Shown here piece after piece: positions 1 to 8,808 of a stretch of DNA of 64,000 nt. Position 1 is the first letter of the stretch, and each line of letters begins with the position of its first letter. The notes beneath the pieces are model-generated. The model did not search any database and was not told the DNA's origin. It worked only from the letters and a program-made list of their open reading frames with translations. Origin of the DNA: Neobacillus paridis. Its GTDB lineage: Bacteria; Bacillota; Bacilli; Bacillales; Cytobacillaceae. A program made the translations under genes and the position numbers. The stretch spans positions 124,001 to 188,000 of the forward strand of contig NZ_JAESWB010000005.1 in NCBI RefSeq assembly GCF_016765675.1, read 5' to 3'.

Positions 1-798
1 TTTTTTGAAAATCTCGATATGAATCATTATGCCAGCGAAGCAGCAAGGATAGCAGTCACAATGCTCGATGCCAGCCCCTGCCCCGGCGGAAAGTTCCCGG
101 TCATTATCGATAATGAGTTTGGCGGCGTCATTTTCCATGAAGCCTGCGGTCATGGCCTGGAAGCAACTGCTGTCGCTAAAAATAACTCGGTATTTGCAGG
201 CCATCTTGGAGAAAAGGTGGCTCCGGAGATTGTCACCTATATTGATGACGGCACCCTCCCAAATGAGTGGGGCTCCATCAATATTGACGATGAAGGTGAA
301 AAAGCGAGGAAAAATGTTCTTATCGAAAATGGGATTCTAAAAGGCTATTTAATCGATAAATTCAACGCGCGCCGGATGGGAATGGAATCAACCGGTTCAG
401 GGAGAAGAGAATCCTTCCGTTTCGCTCCAACCTCAAGAATGACCAATACGTATATTGCACCGGGAAAATCAACACCCGAAGAGATCATCGCCAATACCGA
501 GTACGGGATCTATGCAAAATACATGGGTGGCGGACAAGTGAGCCCGGCTACAGGTGATTATAACTTTGCCGTCATGGAAGCATATGAAGTAAAAAATGGC
601 AAGCTAGGCAAACCTCTCAAAGGGGCCACGCTCATTGGAAATGGACCGAAAACGCTGCAGCTTGTCGATATGGTCGGCAATAATTTGGGCCATGGCGCGG
701 GAATGTGCGGTTCCTTGAGCGGGAGTATCCCGGTAAACGTAGGGCAGCCGATGATCCGCGTCAGCGAAATAACTGTCGGTGGAACAAAGGGGGAATAA
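1..798 (+). CDS. tldD: TldD metallopeptidase subunit, 5'-truncated by window edge
   Basis: This is the C-terminal part of TldD, the zinc-peptidase subunit of the TldD/TldE heterodimer that degrades or matures small unfolded peptides in the cytosol. The frame is open from base 1 (it begins Phe-Phe-Glu-Asn), so the true start lies upstream; about 265 of the usual 450-480 residues are present. The zinc motif HExxxH is read as HEACGH near bases 136-153, and the late glycine-rich GHGAGMCGS segment supplies the Cys expected as a further metal ligand. The stop lies 3 bases before the tldE start, so the two are one operon and probably translationally coupled. The family assignment is strong; the natural substrate in this organism is unknown. 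Confidence 0.93.
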   Translation, partial: FFENLDMNHYASEAARIAVTMLDASPCPGGKFPVIIDNEFGGVIFHEACGHGLEATAVAKNNSVFAGHLGEKVAPEIVTYIDDGTLPNEWGSINIDDEGEKARKNVLIENGILKGYLIDKFNARRMGMESTGSGRRESFRFAPTSRMTNTYIAPGKSTPEEIIANTEYGIYAKYMGGGQVSPATGDYNFAVMEAYEVKNGKLGKPLKGATLIGNGPKTLQLVDMVGNNLGHGAGMCGSLSGSIPVNVGQPMIRVSEITVGGTKGE

Positions 799-801
799 CG
801 A

Positions 802-2145
802 ATGAACATCGAGGAATTCCAATCAAAGCTATTCGATGCAGCGCACAGCAGCGGTTTTACAGAGACTGAGATCTATTATGAAAAGAAAGAAGTTTTTGGC
901 TGCCAAATCTACCAAGGGGAAATTGACCAATATGAAATTGCCGAAGACGGCGGCGTTTCTTTTCGGGGCATTTTTAACGGAAAAATGGGTTACGCTTATT
1001 CCGAAAAGATCGATGAGGGATCCATCCCCTTCCTGTTAGAAAGTGCCAAAGAAAATACACAGATCCTAAATGAAGAAGAACGTGAGGAAGTTTTTGCCGG
1101 CAGCAGCCACTACGAGAAGCGCAATTTTTTCTCAGAATCATTAAATAAAGTGACTATTCCGGAAAAAATCAAGTTTATTCAAGATGTGGAACGGGAAATT
1201 TTGGCGGCGGATCCCCGCATTGTTGCCACCGATACCTGCCAGATCCGGACGGAAGCGCTTACTAGATTCCTCATTAATAACAAGGGCTTGTCTCTTTCTG
1301 ATCGGGTCAATTATTTATATTTGATATTGGAAGTCATCGCCAAAGAGGCGGAGGAAACAAAATCTGCCTATACCTTTCATGTGACAAAGGACTTTCATAG
1401 TTTAGATGCGAAAGCCATCGCTCAAAAAGTGGTCGATGAAACACTCTCTCAATTAGGAGCAAGGAACATCGCAAGTAAGGATTACCCAATTCTTTTAAGA
1501 AATGATGCCGCGGCCAGCTTGCTGTATACGTTTTCAGCTAACTTTTCCGCTGAAAACACACAGGCAGGTATTTCCGCATTAAAGGATAAACTTGGTGTAG
1601 CGATTGCTGCTGATAAAATCACCATCGTTGATGATCCCTTCCTTGAAGACGGATTGGCGAGCAGGACGTTTGACAGCGAAGGGGTGGCTTCTAAGAAATT
1701 GACATTAGTCGATTCCGGAACGTTAACATCGCTGCTTCATAATCGTAAAACAGCGGAAAAGGACCGAACTGAAACAACTGGGCATGCCCATAAAGATTCT
1801 TATAAAAGTGCTGTTAAAGTTGGACCTTCCAACCTTTTTATTGAACCATCAACCACGTCTTTTGAAAACTTACTGGCATCGATTGATGAAGGTGTTTTAA
1901 TCACCAATCTTTCCGGTCTCCATTCTGGAACGAATCTGGTATCCGGTGATTTTTCAGTTGCTGCCAATGGATTTTACGTAAAAGATGGGAAAATTCAATA
2001 CCCGGTAAACTTAATGACTATAGCGGGTAATTTTTATCAAATGCTGCACGATGTTGAGGAAGTTGGCTCCGATTTAACCTTCCCGCTGCTACCAGTCGGC
2101 TCCCCATCGCTGTTGATAAAATCGTTATCGGTTACGGTGGAATAA
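802..2145 (+). CDS. tldE: TldE/PmbA, non-catalytic partner of TldD
   Basis: This 447-residue protein is the PmbA/TldE partner. It lacks the HExxxH motif seen in TldD, as expected for the subunit that builds the enclosed chamber of the heterodimer. Recognisable landmarks are the C-terminal glycine-rich GDFSVAANGFYVKDGK-type strand and the following NLMTIAGNF segment typical of the fold. The start follows the tldD stop by 3 bases and an AAAGGGGG-type ribosome site lies within the end of tldD. A U-tailed hairpin follows immediately, so the operon ends here. In E. coli the pair matures microcin B17 and degrades CcdA; whether there is a peptide client here cannot be told from the window. Confidence 0.92.
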   Translation: MNIEEFQSKLFDAAHSSGFTETEIYYEKKEVFGCQIYQGEIDQYEIAEDGGVSFRGIFNGKMGYAYSEKIDEGSIPFLLESAKENTQILNEEEREEVFAGSSHYEKRNFFSESLNKVTIPEKIKFIQDVEREILAADPRIVATDTCQIRTEALTRFLINNKGLSLSDRVNYLYLILEVIAKEAEETKSAYTFHVTKDFHSLDAKAIAQKVVDETLSQLGARNIASKDYPILLRNDAAASLLYTFSANFSAENTQAGISALKDKLGVAIAADKITIVDDPFLEDGLASRTFDSEGVASKKLTLVDSGTLTSLLHNRKTAEKDRTETTGHAHKDSYKSAVKVGPSNLFIEPSTTSFENLLASIDEGVLITNLSGLHSGTNLVSGDFSVAANGFYVKDGKIQYPVNLMTIAGNFYQMLHDVEEVGSDLTFPLLPVGSPSLLIKSLSVTVE

Positions 2146-2152
2146 GGTTAAT

Positions 2153-2195
2153 AAAGTGGATTTGCGCGAAGGGTGCAAATCTACTTTTCTATTTT
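2153..2195 (+). terminator. Intrinsic terminator of tldDE
   Basis: Arms 2153-2165 and 2175-2187 form a 13-bp stem with one G-U pair and a 9-base loop, followed by a T-rich tail. Confidence 0.8.
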
Positions 2196-2207
2196 ATTAG
2201 CGAATTT
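2193..2207. repeat. Solitary copy of the TTTATTAGCG-AATTT element
   Basis: These 15 bases are the exact reverse complement of units found in the 21-bp-period array at 57,091-57,188. Here the element stands alone between the tldE and jetD terminators, which suggests a dispersed intergenic repeat. Its function is unknown. Confidence 0.6.
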
Positions 2208-2258
2208 AAAAACACTTAAAACGATGAAAGGCTGAACCAAAAATTAGGTTCAGCCTTT
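2205..2258 (-). terminator. Intrinsic terminator of the Wadjet operon
   Basis: A perfect 12-bp stem (2227-2238 with 2247-2258, AAAGGCTGAACC type) is followed on the minus strand by a T-rich tract down to about 2205. The jetD stop codon (2250-2252) lies inside the stem, so translation termination and the terminator overlap. Confidence 0.82.
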
Positions 2259-3542
2259 AGCAAATTCCTCTTTAATATCATTAATTAATTCCGCTAAAAT
2301 CCCTTCTTGATACCCCGCTTTTTGATGAAGTCTTATCGCTGCGGCAACCTCGGAAAGTTCGGGGGAGGTGACGGTATCCAACTTGGCAATTCTGCTTGTA
2401 ATATCTTCATCAGAAATTGTTTTCATATACGATTCGGCATCCATTCTCCAGTAGGTAACATGGTGGGGATATCGATCTTTTAGTCGTTGCGCCATCGAAA
2501 TACCTTCAGGATCCAGATCACCGGAATAATAGAGTTGACAACCTGATTCCACTAATAAATCCAAGACAATCCAGCTAGCTGTGCGAAATTGCCCATGAGT
2601 GCAAATCACTGGAGCATCTGGAACTTCATCGACAATCGTCGAACAAACACTTGAATTTTCCAGTACCCACACCTTATTCCCGTTCGCAGGCCAGATTTTG
2701 TTTATTTTTAATAATTCTTTAAATGGAACATTTAATACTGAGCCTGTTCTGACGGACGCTTGCCATACCGGATGCAGTCCGGACTCCCCTTCTGCAAGTA
2801 ACCCACGGAAGGTAACGAAACTCCACAAATCATCGCGCATCAACCCATAGATACTTAATAATTCGTTTAGTTCCTCTGTTGTTTTTGGCATTCCCGTTTC
2901 ACGTAATTCCTTTAATTGCTGATTGACGTGCAGACAATGAACAAGCAATTTTCCTGGGACTTGATTGTTATCAAAAAAGTGGGGATTACCAGTAGTTCGC
3001 TGTGCAAAAACAGGTAATCTTTCAAACTTATGATCCTTACAAGGTAGAGCCTGAAAAGCCTGAAAAACTATCGATAGTGATTTACGTAATTCCGCTGCAT
3101 CTTGCTTGTATAGTGACCAAATCCAGCGGGAATCAGCAGGCTTAGACTCAATCCAATCCCACCACCAGCTTCCCTCAGGATAAGCAGTCTTTAATTCTTG
3201 GAAAAATGATTTTTCCTTATCTTCCTCCAATCTGCTTTCCTCACTTTTTGTCAGGATCGATTCCCCCAACACCGCTTCAAGCAGTTCAATCAGTGAATAA
3301 TCAGCAAAACCAGTTTGCGCCAATTCTTTTTCAAAGGAAAGTAAACTCACTTTACCTTTATCAATAACATCCTCCACCGGCTGTCCTAAAAACCCAGCAA
3401 TCGATTCTACTTCATCATAAGAAAAATCGACAATGCTAACTGAACCGCCGACTCTCCCAAGAGAACGGTATTTTTCTTTAAATAAGGTGAAAAGCCTAAG
3501 AAAACCTGGCTCTTCCCTGAAAATCTGAACTTTGTCATTCAT
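2250..3542 (-). CDS. jetD: Wadjet JetD, TOPRIM nuclease subunit (DUF3323/DUF2399 type)
   Basis: A 430-residue protein and the last gene of the four-gene operon. JetD is the topoisomerase-VI-like nuclease that cleaves small circular plasmid DNA after the JetABC condensin-like motor extrudes it. The C-terminal TOPRIM fold is visible: the catalytic Glu at about 295 in VWVLEN, then the acidic DxD motif in GDLDPEG at about 341-347, where D342 and D344 would bind metal. The N-terminal half is the family's DNA-binding/arm region, with no other motif I can name. It overlaps the jetC stop by 8 bases. Domain naming is from knowledge of type II Wadjet (DUF2397, DUF2398, SbcC-like ATPase, DUF2399). All metal-binding residues appear intact, so I expect an active nuclease. 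Confidence 0.9.
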   Translation of the reverse strand: MNDKVQIFREEPGFLRLFTLFKEKYRSLGRVGGSVSIVDFSYDEVESIAGFLGQPVEDVIDKGKVSLLSFEKELAQTGFADYSLIELLEAVLGESILTKSEESRLEEDKEKSFFQELKTAYPEGSWWWDWIESKPADSRWIWSLYKQDAAELRKSLSIVFQAFQALPCKDHKFERLPVFAQRTTGNPHFFDNNQVPGKLLVHCLHVNQQLKELRETGMPKTTEELNELLSIYGLMRDDLWSFVTFRGLLAEGESGLHPVWQASVRTGSVLNVPFKELLKINKIWPANGNKVWVLENSSVCSTIVDEVPDAPVICTHGQFRTASWIVLDLLVESGCQLYYSGDLDPEGISMAQRLKDRYPHHVTYWRMDAESYMKTISDEDITSRIAKLDTVTSPELSEVAAAIRLHQKAGYQEGILAELINDIKEEFAKG

Positions 3543-6500
3543 TTGGAACCAGCTCCATCATCGGGGCCTCATCGACTACTAATGTGCGCTGCTTACCGTC
3601 CCACTGGTAACGAATCACTGTTACAAAGCTGGCATTCTTCGGCCGTACTAACTCACAAATAGATAGGCTGGAAATAGTATCATAATCTCCCCACAACGCT
3701 TGTGAGTTCATGATATAGTTAAAGCCAAGCTGTTCAACCACTTCAAACATATCGCGAATATTGTTCTCGTCGACACCAGCAAAGGCTTCATCAAGTGAAA
3801 TGATGTACGGGGCCATTGCTCCTGCTTCCTTATAGCGTGAATAAGCAGCTGTAAATAATGGTATATACATCGCCATTGCCTTTTCACCACCGCTGAATTT
3901 GAAGAAAGCATTGTTTGTTAATTCACGTTTCGGCTCATTTACCCGCTTATACGAGAGTACAAAGGTGAACCACTTCCGGTAATCGAGCACTTCCTTCAAC
4001 ACTTGATGGAGTGTCGAACCTTCATTACGCAACTGGATTAATTCCTTTGCTTTTTCAATTCTGGAGCGAAAGTGCATCGTAATTTTGGCTAAATCGTCCT
4101 CATTCAAAAATTTACTATTCCGTTGCAAAAGCTTAACCAAATCTTTTGTATCCAATTCTTGCTCTGATTCGGCAGTTAATGGTTTCCAGGCAATCGAGAA
4201 AGTCAGACCAGATGAATTATCACGGCTCTCCATGATTTTATCCATCTCACTTACCCATTGTTCAGCTCTTTTTATCCGGTTTCGTAATATGACCCCGACG
4301 CTGTTGACAATAATATCTTCATAGAGCTGACGATCTTGTTCGTCGAGCCAGCTTTTTTGGTCTGCAAGTTCTTTTTCTAATGAGCTGTGAACAAAATAAG
4401 GGGTCACGCGCTGACCTTTATATTCCATAAATATCAGCCGCCGGCTCTTCAGTTGATTCCACTCATCCATAAATGGCTGGTAATAATCGCCCCAAGCTTC
4501 TGAAAACCATTCCGGACGTTCGACTTCTTCGGTATATTCAAACATTCGATATTCCGTTAAATATACCTGTTCATTGATGAATGCCTTGGTTAACTGTTCA
4601 TTCAGTTTGGACCGGTCGTACTTGAGAGTAATCGCTTCAAGCTGCTTTATGATTTTACCAGGTTCCCTTTCCTCAACCTCTACAAAATCCCGGTTGATTT
4701 CTGTGTTCACCATTTGTGCCCATGCAGCAGCCATGTTTGACCAGAATTTAGCGCTTATTTGGGCAGCAGTTACATCTTTTTGAAGTGAATCGTATTTTGC
4801 TTCATTTTTAGGAATAACCTCCAAAAGATGTTGGATCCCAATTTCCGCTTCTTTTAGTTGCTGTTGAACTTGTTGAATCCGCTGCCTTACTTCATCAATT
4901 CCCTTTAATTTCAACTGTTCTTCAATCGCTTGAATTTCGGCTTTTTCTTTTCGCAGCTGGGATTCTTTAACGTTTTGTTCCCCTTTTAACTCGTCTAACT
5001 CAGCCTCTATTTCACTTAGACGATGATGTAACTCGGCCAATCTTTTTCGAGCATAAAAGCACTTTAGAAAAAGATCTTTAAACCCATACAAATGTTCGCG
5101 ATAGTTTTTGGCAGCGGCTTCCGCCTTCGCTAATACTTCTTTTGATAAGGATAGATTTAACTGCCCAGCTTGTTGGTGAAGCTGAAGTTTAATGTTTTGA
5201 AGCTTAGCATGAACCATTTTCCATTGTTCATCGAGCAGTTGGAGAAATTTTTTCTGTTCATCTAATTGGTGCCCGGTTTTTTCAATTTGTACATTGACGT
5301 CACTTAATCCTTGGTCCATCGGCATTGTTTGTTTCCAGATCTCTGCCTGACTTAATTCTTCATCGTATTCTCGCAGTTGAACGTGTAACTCTTGTAATTC
5401 GAACTGGAGCTGTTCCAGAATCTGTTCACATTCTTTCATTTTCTCCAGCTGGTATCGTTTACGAGAGGAGCGGCCGATAAATTTGGACGGGCCTTCATTT
5501 GGAGCATGTCCCACTAAACAGCCAAGTGAATACGATCCATCCACATCCAGATGAAAACCGGTGTCACCCTGTTCAAGCGGAATACTTCTGAGCACTTCAT
5601 CCACAAGCTTATTGGAAATTGAACTGTCCTCTTCTAAATCTGGACGCAAATAATCAGCTAATGTATACCCTAATAATTGCGGTTCCGGCTTGATGACCCG
5701 ATCATGAAGCGGGGCAATCGATTTTTCGGTAATTAAACTATCTAATATCCCTGTTTGTTTTAAGGCTGATTCAATTCTTTCTTTTTGCTCTTCCGTCACA
5801 TGATCCTGAAACTCAACGGCAGCGTAAAACGGTACAAACGCCTGCCCATCTTCCAGCAGCTGTTCACGAAATTCTTCTGTATCCTTGGCTCGTTCAGGAT
5901 TCGGCATTTTTAACGTCTTCCAATATTGTAATTCTAATTTAGCCGCTTCGATTTCCTGATTCTTAGCTTCAAGCAAATTTTTAACCCATCTTTTTTTCGT
6001 CCTGATTTCGGTTATAAATTCAGTAATCGCTGAAAAGAGCTTTTCTCTTACTTGGTCATAACGATTTTCTTCATATAAACCTTCTATGGCTCTAGCGATT
6101 TCTTGACGACTTTCATTCGTAAAAGTGAGCTTTGGATGTTCTTCGATCCAGCTAAATACAGCATGCTCCAGCTTTTGCTTTTCTTCGATAAACCATTCAG
6201 ATAAATGGTCGAGATTCTTCCGTAATTCATCCACTTCCTGTTTCTTTTCGGAAGATTGCCGCTGGAGCCTGTTATGTTCCTCTAACAGCCGATCTTCTTC
6301 TTCAGCCAGCTTTTTTAAACGGCTAAGCATTTGTTCATGCTCACCGATTTCCTGGAACCAGATAGAAAAATCAAACTCATCGTCCTGATGTCGTTCATAC
6401 CCACTGACATTCACCTCATGCTGTAAAAACGAAGCCTCCTCGGCATCAAACTCTAGGTCACCGAGTAAATTTTCCATCTCCATTTCATGTTGCTTTATCT

Positions 6501-7644
6501 CTGTTTGGGTTTGCTCCCGTTCTTGAAGAAGGCGATTATAACCGGAATTTTTTTGATCCCATTTCATTTGAAGCGAACGAATTTCATTCATCAGCAAGTT
6601 GCTGTTTTCGATTTTTTTCCGTTTTTCCTCTTCAAGATTCCAGACTTCGTGCCGCTCCAACCGTTGTTTGTCAGCTGCCGCCACTTCTTTTTGCTGGACA
6701 AATTCTTGTTTCCGTTTCCGCTGATGTTCAATCTCATTGGTTAGATTTTCAACTTGAGTCGTTAACCCCTTTACAAGTTCATCAGCTTCCCGTTGTCTTT
6801 TTAAAGCTGTTTGCCACTTTGCGGCCCATTCAGCTAAAATATACTGGTTGTAAGTATGATACTGTTTTACCAGCCGCTCGCTAGAAGCATACTCCCGTTC
6901 CAATTGTTCAAGCTGCTGTTGGGTCTGGTCCATACTCTCAATGGTATCTGACAAGGACCGTAACTCATCATCTGTTAATGGCGGCAAAGCAGATTCCAAT
7001 ATTTCATAAATAACCGTTGGCTTAAAATCTTTTGAAAGCTTCGGACTGCGTAATTGGATTAAAAGCTTGATCAAGTCCTCATATGCTTCAATGGATTGAA
7101 AACCAAATATATACTTATTGACAAGTTCCATATATTCTCGCTGTGAATGAACGAGAAAGCCGCCGTCACCGATACGATTTTCCAGTTCCTTCGCGGAAAA
7201 AGGCACTCTGTCCCCCTGCTGTTTATGGGCCAGTTCTAAATCTTGTCCAATTCTTCGATTATCTGTAATGACAAAATACCACGATTTGATCCCCTTATGC
7301 CTTTTCGCCTGCATGCCAATCCCGGTAGTAATGTAGCGCTCCATTCCAGCCATTTTGTATTCGATAAACAAATATCCTGTTCGTTCATCGCGATCGACCA
7401 CTTCTTTTTCACCAAGCAGATAATCTTCCATTCTGCGGGCTTTTGAACCAAACGGGTCCAAGCGGTCAGGGGATTTTTTTCCGTCTAACAACACGGGCAG
7501 AAAGCTTTGCATCGTAACCGATTTACCTGATCCATTTGTTCCCCGAAGCAGTAATTTACCGTCTGAGAAATGAAAAATTTCATCATCGTAATACCAAAAA
7601 TTCAATAAACCGGCTCGATTTAGCACCCACTTCGCTTCTGTCAT
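3535..7644 (-). CDS. jetC: Wadjet JetC, SMC/MukB-like ATPase
   Basis: A 1369-residue SMC-like motor. The Walker A loop GTNGSGKS is at residues 35-42. Long heptad-rich coiled coils fill most of the middle, split by a non-coiled hinge-like segment around residues 620-760. The ABC signature FSGGEK is at 1250-1255 and Walker B IISLDEAF ends with D1285-E1286. The whole ATPase head is therefore complete. In Wadjet systems this subunit dimerises and extrudes DNA loops, and circular DNA of plasmid size triggers cleavage by JetD. The start overlaps the jetB stop by 4 bases (ATGA type) and the end overlaps jetD by 8, showing tight translational coupling and fixed stoichiometry. The gene was formerly catalogued among TIGR02680-like proteins. 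Confidence 0.92.
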   Translation of the reverse strand: MTEAKWVLNRAGLLNFWYYDDEIFHFSDGKLLLRGTNGSGKSVTMQSFLPVLLDGKKSPDRLDPFGSKARRMEDYLLGEKEVVDRDERTGYLFIEYKMAGMERYITTGIGMQAKRHKGIKSWYFVITDNRRIGQDLELAHKQQGDRVPFSAKELENRIGDGGFLVHSQREYMELVNKYIFGFQSIEAYEDLIKLLIQLRSPKLSKDFKPTVIYEILESALPPLTDDELRSLSDTIESMDQTQQQLEQLEREYASSERLVKQYHTYNQYILAEWAAKWQTALKRQREADELVKGLTTQVENLTNEIEHQRKRKQEFVQQKEVAAADKQRLERHEVWNLEEEKRKKIENSNLLMNEIRSLQMKWDQKNSGYNRLLQEREQTQTEIKQHEMEMENLLGDLEFDAEEASFLQHEVNVSGYERHQDDEFDFSIWFQEIGEHEQMLSRLKKLAEEEDRLLEEHNRLQRQSSEKKQEVDELRKNLDHLSEWFIEEKQKLEHAVFSWIEEHPKLTFTNESRQEIARAIEGLYEENRYDQVREKLFSAITEFITEIRTKKRWVKNLLEAKNQEIEAAKLELQYWKTLKMPNPERAKDTEEFREQLLEDGQAFVPFYAAVEFQDHVTEEQKERIESALKQTGILDSLITEKSIAPLHDRVIKPEPQLLGYTLADYLRPDLEEDSSISNKLVDEVLRSIPLEQGDTGFHLDVDGSYSLGCLVGHAPNEGPSKFIGRSSRKRYQLEKMKECEQILEQLQFELQELHVQLREYDEELSQAEIWKQTMPMDQGLSDVNVQIEKTGHQLDEQKKFLQLLDEQWKMVHAKLQNIKLQLHQQAGQLNLSLSKEVLAKAEAAAKNYREHLYGFKDLFLKCFYARKRLAELHHRLSEIEAELDELKGEQNVKESQLRKEKAEIQAIEEQLKLKGIDEVRQRIQQVQQQLKEAEIGIQHLLEVIPKNEAKYDSLQKDVTAAQISAKFWSNMAAAWAQMVNTEINRDFVEVEEREPGKIIKQLEAITLKYDRSKLNEQLTKAFINEQVYLTEYRMFEYTEEVERPEWFSEAWGDYYQPFMDEWNQLKSRRLIFMEYKGQRVTPYFVHSSLEKELADQKSWLDEQDRQLYEDIIVNSVGVILRNRIKRAEQWVSEMDKIMESRDNSSGLTFSIAWKPLTAESEQELDTKDLVKLLQRNSKFLNEDDLAKITMHFRSRIEKAKELIQLRNEGSTLHQVLKEVLDYRKWFTFVLSYKRVNEPKRELTNNAFFKFSGGEKAMAMYIPLFTAAYSRYKEAGAMAPYIISLDEAFAGVDENNIRDMFEVVEQLGFNYIMNSQALWGDYDTISSLSICELVRPKNASFVTVIRYQWDGKQRTLVVDEAPMMELVPNE

Positions 7645-8804
7645 GATTCCTCTCCTCCTTTCAAAAAGTCTGCCGGGTACTCACCCGTCATGACTCCTAA
7701 CAGTGATTTAAGCCGGATCAGCGATGTTTCTGAATCTACTTCCACCATCATCCAATCCTTCATCGCCCGAATCAGCTCAACTCGAATGGCACTCGTGCTC
7801 ATATCGCGAAAGTACTTAGCCCACCCTGTTCCTTTTTCCCGGCGCAAATCATCAATCATCTGTTCGAATTCTCCTTCCGAAAGCAGGATTTCCCCGTTTT
7901 CATTTGCTTGAAACCGTTCAGGCTGTTGATGAATGTATTTAGAAATTTGAAGAATGAGGTCAGTTGATGCCTTCGTATTCGGAAAGGTTTGTTGGTACTG
8001 CTTTGGCTCGGCAATCGATAAAAAGGCGGTATTTTTGTAGACATGAAGTTTATAATCACTATGCTTTTCAATATCTTCCGCTAACCGATTTCGGTAATTC
8101 CGAATATAAAGAAAATCAGGGTCCTGCTGGTCGCTTCGATGTAATCCCGGGGAAAAGAACAGCCTGCGGTATACCCTTTTTCTTCGTTCATCCTCTTGAT
8201 TTAACTTCCAATCTTCCTCAAGCAGTTCACTCCAATGCTGATAAGTGGAGAAATCATCAGGATAGGTCCTCATAAAGTAACGGCTATAGATGGTTGCTTC
8301 ATATAAAACTTCCTGATCTTCGTTTTGATCAAAGCGGCTAATATCGCCATCAATAGTCCGAATTAAGCGAAATTCCAGTAACATCTTTACTGCCCTGATT
8401 AACGACTTCCGGTGGGTATAGAGCGTCCAATCAAGCGAAAAATCTCCCGGATAACCAGTTTGTATATCCTGACAAAGTTCTGAAAGCAGAAACTGCTCAT
8501 CGACTGCTTTTCCCTCGAGAAATGCAAGCGCACAGCAAAAAATGGCATAATCCATCGGTTCCTGAAACTCTTGAATTCCCATCCAGGATTCGGGTGCTGC
8601 CGGGATTTTTTCCAGCTTAATGAAGTGCTGATGTACAATCAGTCTTAGTCCGAATTTATCATCAAGATAGCGGCGCAATACTTTTTCCCGTTCACGCACC
8701 ATTTGATACCACTCCGGCTGTTCGGCTCGAAGGATCCAATAATGATGAAACAAAATATCCATGGCCTGCCTTGCCTTTTCATCAAATAATTGTGTCTGCT
8801 CCAT
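7641..8804 (-). CDS. jetB: Wadjet JetB, MukE-like winged-helix subunit (DUF2398 type)
   Basis: A 387-residue protein in the position of JetB, the KITE/MukE-like subunit that clamps the kleisin JetA and contacts DNA. No catalytic motif is visible. The content is helical with many aromatic and charged residues, as in the DUF2398/TIGR02678 family, and the length is as expected. The ATG follows the jetA stop by 4 bases, and the ribosome site GAGGTGATC is made from the jetA stop region. It overlaps jetC by 4 bases. Assignment comes from gene order and family resemblance rather than a diagnostic motif. Confidence 0.85.
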   Translation of the reverse strand: MEQTQLFDEKARQAMDILFHHYWILRAEQPEWYQMVREREKVLRRYLDDKFGLRLIVHQHFIKLEKIPAAPESWMGIQEFQEPMDYAIFCCALAFLEGKAVDEQFLLSELCQDIQTGYPGDFSLDWTLYTHRKSLIRAVKMLLEFRLIRTIDGDISRFDQNEDQEVLYEATIYSRYFMRTYPDDFSTYQHWSELLEEDWKLNQEDERRKRVYRRLFFSPGLHRSDQQDPDFLYIRNYRNRLAEDIEKHSDYKLHVYKNTAFLSIAEPKQYQQTFPNTKASTDLILQISKYIHQQPERFQANENGEILLSEGEFEQMIDDLRREKGTGWAKYFRDMSTSAIRVELIRAMKDWMMVEVDSETSLIRLKSLLGVMTGEYPADFLKGGEES

Positions 8805-8808
8805 TTGA